From assembly GCA_963790415.1 (NCBI GenBank), contig CAWBOK010000008.1, positions 124,001 to 188,000 of the forward strand: DNA of 64,000 nucleotides. The letters are read 5' to 3'. The notes under the pieces are model-generated. The model had not been told where the DNA came from, ran no database searches, and worked only from the letters and a program-made list of their open reading frames with translations. Positions 52,397-61,911 of this stretch are shown here, piece by piece (position 1 is the stretch's first letter; each line of letters opens with the position of its first letter). The stretch is from JAJZQZ01 sp963790415. Lineage in GTDB: Bacteria > Actinomycetota > Thermoleophilia > RBG-16-64-13. Made by a program: the position numbers and the translations under genes.

Positions 52397-53161
52397 ATGG
52401 GTCTCTTGCGGAGGGTAGAATCCCGCATCCAAGGTGGTTTCGAAGGCACCTTCGGCCGGAAGTCCGGCCGGGGCGTGCAGACGCCTGAACTTGCGCGGAT
52501 GCTGACCAAGGAGATGGACGACCACCGCACCTATTCTCTGGCCCGCGTCTACGCGCCCAACCACTTCACCGTCTACCTCTGCACCGGTGATCGCGCCACG
52601 TACCGTCCTCGCGAAGCCACCCTGGCCGTCGAACTCGCCGAGCACCTCGAGCGGCATGCCCGGACATGTGGCTATAGCCTCACCGGACGACCGTCGGTGG
52701 CGTTCACCACGGACACGGATCTGCGGACGGGGCAGTTCGGCATCTTGGCGGAGATGATCGAGAAGCCGTTGGAGCGAGGGCCTACGGTGGCTCTACGGGA
52801 AGCGCCGACGCCGCCCGCCGGGCCGGGGGCGGGCGAGACCCAGAGCATCCCGCCGCGTGAGGCGGCCGACTTGGGCTTGGCTCGGCAGACGCTCTTGATG
52901 CGCCACGGATCCCATGTGCAGGAGTTCCAGAAGAGCCGCGTGGTCGTGGGACGCTCGCGCGACACCGACTTCCGTCTCGACGATCCCAACATCTCTCGTC
53001 GTCACGCAGTAGTCTATTGGGAGGCCGGGCAGGCGTTTGTGAAGGACTTGGGCAGCACGAACGGTACCTTGTTGAACGGGCGGCCGATCGCGTCCGCTGC
53101 TCTGGACGACGGCGACGTGCTCACACTCGGTGGGTGCACCGTCGTGGTGGAGACGGAATAG
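52397..53161 (+). CDS. fhaA: FhaA: DUF3662 + FHA domain protein
   Basis: A 254-residue protein starting directly after the kinase stop. Residues 1-120 are the DUF3662 domain (VESRIQGGFEGTFGR, YAPNHFTVYL). After a linker, residues of about 170-254 are an FHA domain with VVVGRSRDTDFRL, ISRRHAVVYW and DLGSTNGTLLNG, which binds phosphothreonine. In mycobacteria FhaA is a partner of PknB substrates in peptidoglycan synthesis, including MviN. The gene order here supports the same role. Confidence 0.9.
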   Translation: MGLLRRVESRIQGGFEGTFGRKSGRGVQTPELARMLTKEMDDHRTYSLARVYAPNHFTVYLCTGDRATYRPREATLAVELAEHLERHARTCGYSLTGRPSVAFTTDTDLRTGQFGILAEMIEKPLERGPTVALREAPTPPAGPGAGETQSIPPREAADLGLARQTLLMRHGSHVQEFQKSRVVVGRSRDTDFRLDDPNISRRHAVVYWEAGQAFVKDLGSTNGTLLNGRPIASAALDDGDVLTLGGCTVVVETE

Positions 53162-53200
53162 GGTGGCGGGGCGGCCCCGAAAGGGAGGTGGGCCGGCGTG

Positions 53201-53731
53201 GTGAATGTGGTGCTTCTCGCGGGCAAGATCCTCTTCTTGCTGTTCCTCTACCTGTTCATCTACTGGGTCATCCGCGCGTCGGCGCGCGACATGAGGGCCT
53301 CGCTGGCGCAGGCGCAGTCCGGGGCGCCCGGAACCGCGCCGATGACGGTGGCCGGGCCCGTGACGGTCTCGAGCGGGCCCGTGGTTGCGGGCGGGGCGGC
53401 AGGGCCGGCGGCGACTCGACCCACCCCGGGCGTCTGGGCGCTGGTGGTGGAGCAGAGCCCGCACGCCCGCGAAGGGTGGGCGTTCGTCATACCTCCTGGG
53501 GCGCGGATGGTCGCGGGGCGGGCGTCGGACGTCGACATCCATCTGCCGGATACCTTCGTCTCTTCTCACCACGTCCGTTTCGAGGCCCGGTCCGAGGGTC
53601 TACTGGTGGACGATCTGGGCAGCACGAACGGCACCTTCGTCAACGGGCAGGAGATCGCCGGGCCTGTCGTGGCGGGTTCGGGAGACAACGTGGCTGTCGG
53701 TGATTCCGTATTCCGGGTGGAGGCACGCTGA
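53201..53731 (+). CDS. fhaB: FhaB-like: membrane anchor + FHA domain
   Basis: About 176 residues. One N-terminal membrane helix (LLAGKILFLLFLYLFIYWVI), a Pro/Gly/Ala linker, then an FHA domain with RMVAGRASDVDIHLPD, VSSHHVRFEA and DLGSTNGTFVNG. It binds phosphothreonine on kinase targets at the membrane. The start is GTG 53198 or 53201 with a gggaggt ribosome binding site. Its TGA shares one base with the ATG of the phosphatase gene. Confidence 0.87.
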   Translation: MNVVLLAGKILFLLFLYLFIYWVIRASARDMRASLAQAQSGAPGTAPMTVAGPVTVSSGPVVAGGAAGPAATRPTPGVWALVVEQSPHAREGWAFVIPPGARMVAGRASDVDIHLPDTFVSSHHVRFEARSEGLLVDDLGSTNGTFVNGQEIAGPVVAGSGDNVAVGDSVFRVEAR

Positions 53732-54867
53732 TGAGACTGGTTTCGGGAGCGTCGAGCCACGTCGGGCTGGTCCGCAGGCAGAACGAGGACTCGTTCGTGG
53801 TCGGAGGCGGCATTTTCGCAGTATGCGACGGCATGGGGGGAGCGAGGGCGGGAGAGGTGGCTTCGGAGTCTGCGTGTCGGGCGCTGATCCGCATGCCGGA
53901 GACGGGCGCAGTCGATCCGATCTCGCTCGAGCGGGCGGTGCACGAGGCCAACGCCGATATCGTGGCCCAGAGCCGCCGGGACCGTGGCCTCCATGGCATG
54001 GGCACCACCATGACCGCCGCCGTGGCGACCCCGACGGGGCTCGCGTTCGTCCACGTGGGCGACTCGCGGGCGTATCAGCTGCGCGGCGGCGTGCTGACCC
54101 AGGTCACCGACGACCACTCCCTGGTGGCCGAACTGGTGCGCCGGGGGCAGTTGAGCCCTGCGCAGGCGGCGGTCCACCCACATAGGAGCATCATCACTCG
54201 GGCCCTCGGCACCGAGGACGCGGTGGACCCCGACCTGTTCGAGCTATCGCTTGAGCCGGGCGACCGGGTGCTGTTCTGCAGCGACGGTCTAAGCGGCATG
54301 GTGCCCGAGGATCTGATCGGCCGCCTGCTCGGCGAGGGCGACGATCCTCAGGCCATCGCCGACTCCCTGGTGGGCGCCGCGCTGAACAACGGCGGTGAGG
54401 ACAACGTCACCGTGGTCGTGATCGTGGTGGACTCCGACGACCCCCTGTCTGAGTCCCCGCCAGATGACGCGACCCTGGAGTTCGGTCCCGCGGTGCGGCA
54501 GGCGATCGCGGAGGGCGTGGCCGATAAGGGTGCCGCGTCCGGTCGCGGGGAGACACCCTCGTGGTTCCGTTCGCGGCGCGTGCTGGTGGTGGCCGGGGTG
54601 GTGGCGGCGCTGGTGATCACGGCTCTGGTCGCCTTCGCGGTATTCAATTCCACCGTGTACTACGTCGGTACCAGCGCCGGCAGTGTCGCCCTGTTCCGCG
54701 GCATGCCGGTCGCTCCGCTGGGAGTCGAGCTCTATGCGGCGGTGGAAGTCAGTCCGACCCGCTACGAGGCCCTTCTCGCCTATCAACGTGCGCGTGTGGA
54801 TGCTCACGAGCTGATCACCAAGGACGAAGGACTGCGATTCGTCCGGAGCTTGAGCGCAGGGCGGTGA
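53731..54867 (+). CDS. pstP: PP2C-type Ser/Thr phosphatase (PstP/Ppp)
   Basis: A 378-residue protein. The PP2C motifs are RRQNEDSF, IFAVCDGMGG, GMGTTMTAA, FVHVGDSRAYQ, LFCSDGLSGM and GGEDNVTVVV, carrying the metal-binding aspartates. Then a membrane helix (VLVVAGVVAALVITALVAF) and an outer domain (VYYVGTSAGSVALFRGMP) as in mycobacterial PstP. It reverses PknA/PknB phosphorylation. It overlaps both neighbours, fhaB by 1 base and ftsW/rodA by 4. Confidence 0.92.
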   Translation: MRLVSGASSHVGLVRRQNEDSFVVGGGIFAVCDGMGGARAGEVASESACRALIRMPETGAVDPISLERAVHEANADIVAQSRRDRGLHGMGTTMTAAVATPTGLAFVHVGDSRAYQLRGGVLTQVTDDHSLVAELVRRGQLSPAQAAVHPHRSIITRALGTEDAVDPDLFELSLEPGDRVLFCSDGLSGMVPEDLIGRLLGEGDDPQAIADSLVGAALNNGGEDNVTVVVIVVDSDDPLSESPPDDATLEFGPAVRQAIAEGVADKGAASGRGETPSWFRSRRVLVVAGVVAALVITALVAFAVFNSTVYYVGTSAGSVALFRGMPVAPLGVELYAAVEVSPTRYEALLAYQRARVDAHELITKDEGLRFVRSLSAGR

Positions 54868-56159
54868 ACGAGCGCAATCGGGAGCTGGTGCTTCTGCTCC
54901 CGGCGATGTTGGTGACCACCATCGGGTTCGCTCTGGTGTACATCCAGCAGTCCGCTACCCTCGAGTGGACCTCGTTGGCCTACGGCGCCGTGTTCTTGGG
55001 CCTGTTCGGCCTCGTGCACGTGGCGGCGCGCTTCGCCGTCCCCCGGGCCGATCCCTACCTGCTGCCGGTGACCGCCCTGCTCTCCTCGTTGGGCATCCTG
55101 ATGCTCTATCGGTTGAACGTGCGTCTGGCCATGCAGCAGACGGTGTGGCTCCTGGTGGGGTTGGTGCTCTTTCTGATCGTGCTCGCCGGACTGAGGAACT
55201 ACCGCATACTCTCCGAGTACAAATACGTGGTGGGGTTGGCCGGGCTGGGCCTGTTGCTGGTGACCATACTGGCCGGACGCGAGGTGAACGGGGCTCGGCT
55301 GTGGATCCGCGTGGCAGGCATAGGGTTCCAGCCGGCGGAGTTCGCCAAGCTGCTCCTGATCATCTTCTTCGCCGCGTATCTGGACCAAGTGAGGGAGTTC
55401 CTCACCGTCAGCACCCGGCGGTTCCTGGGGGTGGCCATTCCGCCCATCCGCTACCTGGCGCCGCTGTTCATCATCTGGGGACTGGCCGTGCTGATGATGA
55501 TCTTCATGAAAGACCTGGGCACCAGTCTGCTCTTCTACGGAGCCCTCCTGGCGCTGATGTACGTGGCGACGGGCAGGTTCTTCTACGTGGTGGTGGGAGT
55601 GATCCTCTTTGCGGTGGGGGCGACGGCACTCTATTCGGTCTTCCCGCACGTGCAACTGCGGGTGGATGTCTGGCTCGATCCGTGGAAAGACACGGCGGGC
55701 CGGGGCTATCAGATCGTCCAGTCGTTGTTCGCGCTGGCATCCGGGGGAGTGGGGGGAACGGGGTTGGGCAGCGGCTTCTTGATCATGCGGTCCGGGAACA
55801 CGATCATCCCCGCCTTGGAGACCGATTTCATCTTCTCGGCCATAGGTGAGGAGCTGGGCCTGGCGGGGGCGGTGGCGATCATCCTCCTGTATCTGCTGTT
55901 CGTGTATCGGGGGCTTCGCATCGCGATCGCGAGCCGCGACGACTTCTCTCGTCTGCTGGCGACCGGGCTCTCCGCTATCTTCGGTCTGCAGGCCTTCCTC
56001 ATCATCGGGGGCGTCACCAAGCTGATCCCCTTGACCGGGATCACGCTGCCCTTCGTCAGCTACGGCGGCAGCTCGATCGTGGCCAATTTCGCCCTGCTCG
56101 CATTGCTCCTCGTGGTGAGCGACCGGGCGGCCCGTGTCGCCCGGCCCGAGGCAGGCTGA
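54864..56159 (+). CDS. rodA: FtsW/RodA/SpoVE-family peptidoglycan polymerase
   Basis: A 431-residue SEDS protein with about ten membrane helices. Key elements: REVNGARLWIRVAGIGFQPA, EFAKLLLIIFF, FMKDLGTSLLFYGALLA and the C-terminal GVTKLIPLTGITLPFVSYGG. These proteins polymerise glycan strands from lipid II with a class B PBP, here encoded next. In this cluster the gene is called rodA or ftsW; sequence alone does not separate them. GTG 54864 overlaps the pstP stop (GTGA). Confidence 0.9.
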   Translation: MNERNRELVLLLPAMLVTTIGFALVYIQQSATLEWTSLAYGAVFLGLFGLVHVAARFAVPRADPYLLPVTALLSSLGILMLYRLNVRLAMQQTVWLLVGLVLFLIVLAGLRNYRILSEYKYVVGLAGLGLLLVTILAGREVNGARLWIRVAGIGFQPAEFAKLLLIIFFAAYLDQVREFLTVSTRRFLGVAIPPIRYLAPLFIIWGLAVLMMIFMKDLGTSLLFYGALLALMYVATGRFFYVVVGVILFAVGATALYSVFPHVQLRVDVWLDPWKDTAGRGYQIVQSLFALASGGVGGTGLGSGFLIMRSGNTIIPALETDFIFSAIGEELGLAGAVAIILLYLLFVYRGLRIAIASRDDFSRLLATGLSAIFGLQAFLIIGGVTKLIPLTGITLPFVSYGGSSIVANFALLALLLVVSDRAARVARPEAG

Positions 56160-56166
56160 CCCGGCT

Positions 56167-57561
56167 GTGGAACGGCAGGTGAACCGTCTCTTCCTTTTCT
56201 TCGCGCTGTTGTTCGTGGCGCTCATCGTCCAACTCACGTACGTGCAGGTGTACGCGGCTCCCAAGCTGAGGGTGCACGCGGCCAACACGCGTGCCCTCGA
56301 CGCCGAGATGCGCGTGCAACGGGGCCTGATCGTGTCGGCCGACGGAGTGGTGCTGGCCGAGAACCACAAGGACGGACCGTATTACCTGCGCGACTATCCG
56401 CACCCGGAACTCGCATCCCCGTGGCTGGGCTACGCCGACCTGCGGTACGGCAGGGCCGGGGTCGAGCGCGTCTACAACGCCGAGTTGACGGGAGAGACCG
56501 GCGTGCTGGCCGTGCGCAACTTCCTCGACAAGCTCACCGGCCGGCCGCAGCGGGGCGCCGATCTGCGCGTGACCATCGACACCCGGGTGCAGGCGGTCGC
56601 CGTCGCCGGTCTGGGCGACCGCGTGGGTGCGGTGGTGGCCCTCGATCCCCGCACGGGGAAGGTGTTGGCCCTGGCGTCCTCGCCTCGCTACGATCCCAAC
56701 ACGGTGGCGACCGACTGGAAGGTGCTCACGCAGGATCCCGGGCGGCCCCTGGTCGACCGCGGCGTCCAGGGCTTGTATCCTCCAGGCTCCACCTTCAAGA
56801 CCATCGTCGCCTCGGCGGCGATCCAGGAAGGCACGGTCACTCCCGGGACCACCTTCACCGATGTCGGGTACTGGGTGGCGGGGGGCTATCGGGTGAACAA
56901 CTATGGCGGCAAGGCCTACGGAGAGCACACGTTCGCCGAGGCCTTCGCCGAGAGCATCAACACCACGTTCGCCAAGGTGGGGGTGGAGTTGGGCGCCGAC
57001 ACCCTCTCCCGCTACGCCGAGGCGTTCGGCTACAACGCCCGACCCCCCTGGCCGCTCGGCGGGGCCAAGAGCTTCTTCCCGCCCCCCGCCGGTATGGACA
57101 CGGCGCACGTCGCCCAGGCGTCGATCGGTCAGGGCAAGGTGTTGTCCACCCCCCTCGAGATGGCCTTGGTCGCGGCCGGCATCGCCAACGGCGGAGTCGT
57201 GATGGCGCCCACGGTGGTCGAAGAGTGGCGGGACTACCGGCAGACAGTGCTGGCACGGCCTCAGTCCAAGGTGTGGCTGACTCCTATCACGCCGCAGACG
57301 GCCGCCACCGTGCGAGGCCTGATGGTCGAGGCGGTGCGGACGGGCACGGGAACCAAAGCCGCCCTGCCGAACGTCCAGGTCGCCGGCAAGACGGGCACGG
57401 CTGAGGTGGATGGGGGCGGACCGCACGCCTGGTTCATCGGTTTCGCGCCCGCCGACGATCCTCAGGTGGCCGTGGCCGTACTCGTCGAACACGGCGGAAC
57501 AGGTGGGTCGGTCGCGGCGCCCATCGCCCGCGACGTCATCGCGGCGGCTCTCGGTCGATGA
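56167..57561 (+). CDS. pbpA: class B penicillin-binding protein (PbpA)
   Basis: About 464 residues. An N-terminal membrane helix (LFLFFALLFVALIVQLTYVQV), a dimerisation region, and the transpeptidase domain with the nucleophile in PPGSTFKTIV (SxxK), the SxN motif in AESINTTFAKVG and KTGTAEV (KTG). It crosslinks peptidoglycan with its SEDS partner upstream. GTG 56167 is 7 bases after the rodA stop; GTG 56179 is an alternative. In mycobacteria PbpA is regulated by PknB. Confidence 0.92.
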   Translation: MERQVNRLFLFFALLFVALIVQLTYVQVYAAPKLRVHAANTRALDAEMRVQRGLIVSADGVVLAENHKDGPYYLRDYPHPELASPWLGYADLRYGRAGVERVYNAELTGETGVLAVRNFLDKLTGRPQRGADLRVTIDTRVQAVAVAGLGDRVGAVVALDPRTGKVLALASSPRYDPNTVATDWKVLTQDPGRPLVDRGVQGLYPPGSTFKTIVASAAIQEGTVTPGTTFTDVGYWVAGGYRVNNYGGKAYGEHTFAEAFAESINTTFAKVGVELGADTLSRYAEAFGYNARPPWPLGGAKSFFPPPAGMDTAHVAQASIGQGKVLSTPLEMALVAAGIANGGVVMAPTVVEEWRDYRQTVLARPQSKVWLTPITPQTAATVRGLMVEAVRTGTGTKAALPNVQVAGKTGTAEVDGGGPHAWFIGFAPADDPQVAVAVLVEHGGTGGSVAAPIARDVIAAALGR

Positions 57562-57644
57562 GTCCGCGGCGGGGGCTCGGCCTTCTCCCTGGTACTATAA
57601 GCCAGCAGGCAGCCTCCTAGAGCCTACGTGGAGGATGAGAGAGC

Positions 57645-59645
57645 GTGATCGGACGCGTGTTCGACGATCGATACGAGATCATTCGCCTGCTGGGGACGGG
57701 AGGCATGGCCGAGGTCTACCTCGCCCACGACCGTCATCTGGAACGCGATGTGGCCCTCAAGGTCTTGTCCACGCGGTATGCGAGGGACGAGCAGTTCATC
57801 GAGCGCTTCCGCCGAGAGGCCAGCAGCGCCGCCGGCCTGAGTCACCCCAATATCGTGCAGATATACGATCGGGGAGAGGCCGAGGGCACCTACTACATCG
57901 CCATGGAGTACCTGGAGGGGCGCTCGCTCAAAGACCTCATCGTGCGCTACGCTCCGCTGAGCGCGCAACACGTGGTCTCTTTGGGCACGCAGATGCTCGA
58001 GGCGCTGCGCTACGCCCACCGCAGGGATATCGTCCACCGAGACATCAAGCCCCAGAACATCATCGTCGACGACGAGGGACGGTTGAAGGTCACCGACTTC
58101 GGCATCGCCCGGGCCGGTAGCGCGTCCGCCATGACCGAGGCCGGGTCCATCCTGGGCACGGCGCAGTATCTGTCGCCGGAGCAGGCCCAGGGCGGGGCGG
58201 TGGAAGCCGCCTCCGACCTCTACTCGTTGGGCGTGGTCATGTACGAGATGGCCACCGGCGTGCTGCCCTTCACCGGGGACAACTCGGTGACGATCGCCAT
58301 GAAGCACGTGAGCGAGCCGCCGGTGCCGCCACGGGTCCTCGTGCCGGCGATCCCCGAGAACTTGGAGCGGGTGATCTTGCGGTCGTTGGCCAAGCAGCCC
58401 GAGAAGCGGTACATCACGGCCCAGGCGTTCCTGGAAGACCTGCAGCGCGTCCAGCGCGGCGAGACGGTTGCGCCGGCTCCGGTGTTCGCCCCCTCCGACC
58501 TCGGGAACGGCGGCCGGCGGGAGGATCAGGTCACTCAGGTCATGGGTCGGGTGGCCGTCGCCTCGTCGCGTCCCGGCCAGAGCGGGCTCTCTCCCGATCC
58601 GCACGCCCCGACGCCGCTGCCCGGCCCTGGCGGTCCGGCGAAGACGAGTTCGCGCGCCTGGTGGCCCTGGGTGCTGGTGGTCTTCTTCGTGCTCATCCTT
58701 GCGGGCGGCGTGTATGCGCTGGTGAACTCCATGAACCAATCCGCCGACGCCGCCCCCGTGCCGAAGTTGTTGGGTCTTACGCAGGCCGAGGCCGAGACGG
58801 AAGCGAAGGCGGCCGGCTTCGCCCTCGAGGTCGCCGGGGAAGAGGCTTCGACCTTGCCCGCCGGGCAGGTGACCCGTCAGGATCCGGAAGAAGGCGTCAA
58901 GCTTCCGAAGGGCGACCCGATCAGGGTCTGGCTGGCGGCGGCCACGGCCACGGTCAAGGTGCCCGACCTGGTAGGGATGACCCCGGTGGACGCCGTCGCG
59001 AAGCTCAACGGTCTCGACTTGACACTAGGTTCGCCGACCGAATCACCGTCGGACAAACCGGTGGGCACGATCGTGAGTCAGGATCCGGCCGCCAACAAAG
59101 ACGTGCCGGCGGGCACGGTCGTATTCGTCGTGGTCAGCAGCGGGCCGGCGTCGACGCCGGTGAAGGTGCCCGATCTGGTCAAGATGGATCAGGACGCGGC
59201 CCTCGCCCTCCTTGACAGCCTGAAACTCAAGGGCTCGACACAGCCGCGCGACAGCGACCGCCCGGCGGGCGAGGTGGTCGACCAGAGCCCGAAGGCCGGC
59301 GTCGAAGTGGCCGAGGGCTCCACCGTCACCATCTGGGCGAGCAACGGCTCGGTCACGACCAAGGTGAAGGTAGACGACGTGGTCGGCAAGACGCGGCCTC
59401 AGGCCGTGGTGATCCTCACCGCGTCCGGGTTCAAGATAGACCGGCGGGACCGTGTGGACGCCGTCGCCGCCCCCGGGACCGTCGTAGCCCAGGTCCCGGC
59501 CGCCGGCACCTCGGTGGACAAAGGCAGCACGGTGACGATCTACGTGGCGGTGGAGCCGCCGCCGTCGACCACCACCACCACGATCACGGCGACCACGGAG
59601 CCTCCGCCCATCACCACGACCACGTCACCGCCGCCTACCGGGTAG
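57645..59645 (+). CDS. pknB: PknB: Ser/Thr kinase with four PASTA domains
   Basis: A 666-residue protein. Kinase domain (about 9-270): GTGGMAEVYLA, VALKVL, HRDIKPQNII, DFGIAR, GTAQYLSPEQA. A disordered juxtamembrane stretch and one membrane helix (WVLVVFFVLILAGGVYALV) lead to four PASTA repeats, each opening VPKLLGLT, VPDLVGMT, VPDLVKMD or VDDVVGKT, then a Thr/Pro-rich tail. PASTA repeats bind muropeptides, letting the kinase sense wall state. GTG 57645 follows ggaggatgaga. PknA is absent; the polytopic kinase at the other end of the cluster may take that place. Confidence 0.93.
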   Translation: MIGRVFDDRYEIIRLLGTGGMAEVYLAHDRHLERDVALKVLSTRYARDEQFIERFRREASSAAGLSHPNIVQIYDRGEAEGTYYIAMEYLEGRSLKDLIVRYAPLSAQHVVSLGTQMLEALRYAHRRDIVHRDIKPQNIIVDDEGRLKVTDFGIARAGSASAMTEAGSILGTAQYLSPEQAQGGAVEAASDLYSLGVVMYEMATGVLPFTGDNSVTIAMKHVSEPPVPPRVLVPAIPENLERVILRSLAKQPEKRYITAQAFLEDLQRVQRGETVAPAPVFAPSDLGNGGRREDQVTQVMGRVAVASSRPGQSGLSPDPHAPTPLPGPGGPAKTSSRAWWPWVLVVFFVLILAGGVYALVNSMNQSADAAPVPKLLGLTQAEAETEAKAAGFALEVAGEEASTLPAGQVTRQDPEEGVKLPKGDPIRVWLAAATATVKVPDLVGMTPVDAVAKLNGLDLTLGSPTESPSDKPVGTIVSQDPAANKDVPAGTVVFVVVSSGPASTPVKVPDLVKMDQDAALALLDSLKLKGSTQPRDSDRPAGEVVDQSPKAGVEVAEGSTVTIWASNGSVTTKVKVDDVVGKTRPQAVVILTASGFKIDRRDRVDAVAAPGTVVAQVPAAGTSVDKGSTVTIYVAVEPPPSTTTTTITATTEPPPITTTTSPPPTG

Positions 59646-59670
59646 GGTACATACCCACGCATCGACGGAC

Positions 59671-59706
59671 GTCAATATTGACAGATGTCGATATTGCTGG
59701 TAGGGT
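59671..59706 (+). promoter_or_regulatory. promoter and operator of the arsenic-type regulator
   Basis: TTGACA at 59678-59683 and TAGGGT at 59701-59706 are separated by 17 bases. A perfect 12-bp palindrome GTCAATATTGAC (59671-59682) covers the -35 box, and a related half-site (gtcgatattgct) lies at 59688-59699, as expected for an ArsR/SmtB repressor site. The ATG is at 59713, so the leader is very short. Confidence 0.65.
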
Positions 59707-59712
59707 CGCGAT

Positions 59713-60087
59713 ATGGCCGTAGCACCCGACACCCACGAGGTCATCCGCGGACGCGAACTGGGCAGCCGTTGCTGTCCCGGGCTGTCGGCGCGCACGCTTG
59801 ACGAGGCCGCGGCGAAGAGCCTGGCCGATCTTCTACAACTGTTGGGGCATCCCGTGCGGCTGCAGCTATTGGATATCTTGAGCCGCCAGGGGGGGCAGGT
59901 GTGCGTGTGCGATCTGGAGGAAGCCCTCCCCATCAAACAGCCGACGATCTCTCATCACCTTCGCATCTTGCGTGAGGCGGGCCTGATCGACTTCGAGAGG
60001 CGTGGCCCCTGGATCTACCATTTCGTACTGCCGGAGGCACTGGCAGCCGCGCGCGGCCTGATCTGCAGCGGATTGAGCGCCCTGTAG
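59713..60087 (+). CDS. ArsR/SmtB-family metalloregulator
   Basis: A 124-residue winged-helix repressor. LADLLQLLGHPVRLQLLDIL leads to CVCDLEEAL (the ArsR-type CxC metal-binding helix) and KQPTISHHLRILREAGLI (recognition helix), with the wing RRGPWIYHFV. Additional cysteines (SRCCPG) near the N-terminus may add metal ligands. Arsenite or antimonite binding to the CxC would release DNA. It is followed 22 bases later by arsM, so it probably controls arsenic methylation. Confidence 0.87.
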   Translation: MAVAPDTHEVIRGRELGSRCCPGLSARTLDEAAAKSLADLLQLLGHPVRLQLLDILSRQGGQVCVCDLEEALPIKQPTISHHLRILREAGLIDFERRGPWIYHFVLPEALAAARGLICSGLSAL

Positions 60088-60109
60088 TGATTCAAGGAGA
60101 GGAGTCGTC

Positions 60110-60928
60110 ATGAGCGCCGAGCATGAAGATGTGGTCAGAGACGCCGTTCGGGAGCGGTACGCGGGCTTCGCGACGTCCGCCTCGTCGTGTTGCGGCCCGG
60201 CAACCAGTACCCCGGCAACCAACTGCGGGTGTGCCCCATCCGCCGCCACCTCCGACGAGACGGAGATCTCGCGCCGTCTCGGTTACAGCGACGAGGAGTT
60301 GGCCGCCGTGCCCGAAGGAGCGAACCTGGGGCTGGGCTGCGGCAATCCCCAGGCGATCGCGGCGCTCTCTCGGGACGAAGTGGTGCTCGACCTGGGTAGT
60401 GGCGCGGGGTTCGACTGCTTCCTGGCCGCCCGGATGGTTGGAGAGGGAGGCCATGTCATCGGCGTGGACATGACGCCCGAGATGGTGGCGAAGGCCCGTG
60501 GGAACGCCCGCAAGGCGGGCTACGCCAACACCGAGTTCCGTCTGGGTGAGATCGAGCATCTCCCGGTGGCCGACGGCTCGGTAGACGTCATCATGTCCAA
60601 CTGCGTGATCAACCTGTCTCCGGACAAGCCCGCTGTCTTCCGGGAAGCCTTCCGGGTGCTTAAGCCGGGAGGCAGATTGGCTATCAGTGACGTCGTCGCT
60701 ACCGCTCCTCTTCCCGAGTCGGTACGCGACGACATGCGGCTTCTCTCGGCCTGTATCTCAGGAGCCGCCGATCTCGAGACCCTCGAGGCGATCCTTGCCG
60801 ATGTCGGCTTCCAGGACGTCGACATCCGCCCAGTGGAGGAGAGCCGGGAGTTCATCCGCGATTGGGAGCCCGACAGTCGGCTGGAGGACTTCGTGCTCTC
60901 GGCCACCATCCGCGCCGTCAAGCGCTAG
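60110..60928 (+). CDS. arsM: arsenite S-adenosylmethionine methyltransferase
   Basis: A 272-residue class I methyltransferase. Motif I VLDLGSGAGFDCF binds SAM. Conserved cysteines for arsenic appear in SSCCGP, GLGCGNP, SNCVINLSP and SACISGA, the ArsM set. It methylates As(III) stepwise to volatile or less-retained species. The N-terminus has an extra Cys-rich stretch (CCGPATSTPATNCGC) that may help capture metal. A good ribosome binding site (aaggagagg) precedes the ATG. Probably one operon with the regulator. Confidence 0.9.
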   Translation: MSAEHEDVVRDAVRERYAGFATSASSCCGPATSTPATNCGCAPSAATSDETEISRRLGYSDEELAAVPEGANLGLGCGNPQAIAALSRDEVVLDLGSGAGFDCFLAARMVGEGGHVIGVDMTPEMVAKARGNARKAGYANTEFRLGEIEHLPVADGSVDVIMSNCVINLSPDKPAVFREAFRVLKPGGRLAISDVVATAPLPESVRDDMRLLSACISGAADLETLEAILADVGFQDVDIRPVEESREFIRDWEPDSRLEDFVLSATIRAVKR

Positions 60929-60936
60929 GCGGCGTC

Positions 60937-61911
60937 ATGGACCTGGTGATCCACACCGAGGATCTGACGAAGTCCTACGGATCCCGCAGGGGCATCGTCA
61001 ACGTGAACCTGGACGTGGTGGCCGGAGAAGTGTTCGGCTTCCTGGGGCCCAATGGCTCCGGCAAGACCACGACGATCCGCACGCTGCTCGACCTCATGCG
61101 TCCCACCAGCGGAAAGGCGTATCTCTTCGGGCTCGACTCCCACCGGGACAGCGTCTCCATCCGTGGGCGGGTAGGCAACCTTCCCGGGGACTTCAACCTC
61201 GACGACCGCCTGACGGGCGAGCAGTTCATACGCTTCTTCGCGCGACTGCGGGGCGTCGCCGATCTGAGTTTCGCCCGGTCTCTGGCGGAACGGCTCGACC
61301 TCGACCTCACCCCGCCCATGCGCCAGTTGTCCCGAGGGAACAAACAGAAGGTAGGTCTGGTACAGGCCTTGTTCCACCGACCGCCGCTCGTGATCCTCGA
61401 CGAGCCCACCTCGGGTCTGGATCCGCTGGTGCAGGAGGAGTTCCACGCGGTGATCGATGAGGTGCGCGCCGAGGGCCGCACAGTCTTCTTCTCGTCACAC
61501 GTGCTGAGCGAGGTCGAGCACCTCTGCGACCGGGTGGGCATCGTGCGCGAGGGCGAGCTGGTGGCCGTGGAGACAACGGAGTCACTGCTGACCAAGCGTG
61601 TGCGTCATATGACCATCACGTTCGCCCAGCCGGTCGAGGGAGAGGCCTTCGCCGCCCTCGCCGGGATCTGCGATGTGCGCGTCAACGGCGCGACCGTATC
61701 GCTCAGCCTCACCGACGGCCTCGATCAGGTGGTCAAACTCGCCGCCCGCCACACGGTGGTCGACATGGACCTGCCCCGCCCGAGCCTGGAGGAGGTCTTC
61801 TTCACCTACTACGGGGGCGGCGCGGAGTCCGGCGGTGCGTCGCCGACCGGTGCGTCGCCGGCAGGTGCGTCGCCGGCCGGTGTGTCGCCGGCCGCGGGAG
61901 GTGCATCGTGA
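60937..61911 (+). CDS. ABC exporter ATPase (ABC-2 type)
   Basis: About 324 residues from ATG 60937, 8 bases after arsM. Walker A GPNGSGKTTT, signature LSRGNKQKVGLVQAL, Walker B VILDEPTSGLDP and the switch SSHVLSEVEHL. The C-terminal extension after the nucleotide domain ends in a low-complexity tail of five GASPxG-like repeats (61835-61905). It pairs with the permease that follows. The arsenic-operon position suggests, but does not prove, a link to metal efflux; ABC-2 systems more often move drugs or lipids. Confidence 0.88.
   Translation: MDLVIHTEDLTKSYGSRRGIVNVNLDVVAGEVFGFLGPNGSGKTTTIRTLLDLMRPTSGKAYLFGLDSHRDSVSIRGRVGNLPGDFNLDDRLTGEQFIRFFARLRGVADLSFARSLAERLDLDLTPPMRQLSRGNKQKVGLVQALFHRPPLVILDEPTSGLDPLVQEEFHAVIDEVRAEGRTVFFSSHVLSEVEHLCDRVGIVREGELVAVETTESLLTKRVRHMTITFAQPVEGEAFAALAGICDVRVNGATVSLSLTDGLDQVVKLAARHTVVDMDLPRPSLEEVFFTYYGGGAESGGASPTGASPAGASPAGVSPAAGGAS

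Noticed and set aside
54804..56369. 521-residue reverse-strand frame opposite rodA
   Set aside because: Composition (His/Gln/Arg-rich) is the mirror of a membrane protein gene; the forward strand encodes a clear SEDS protein.
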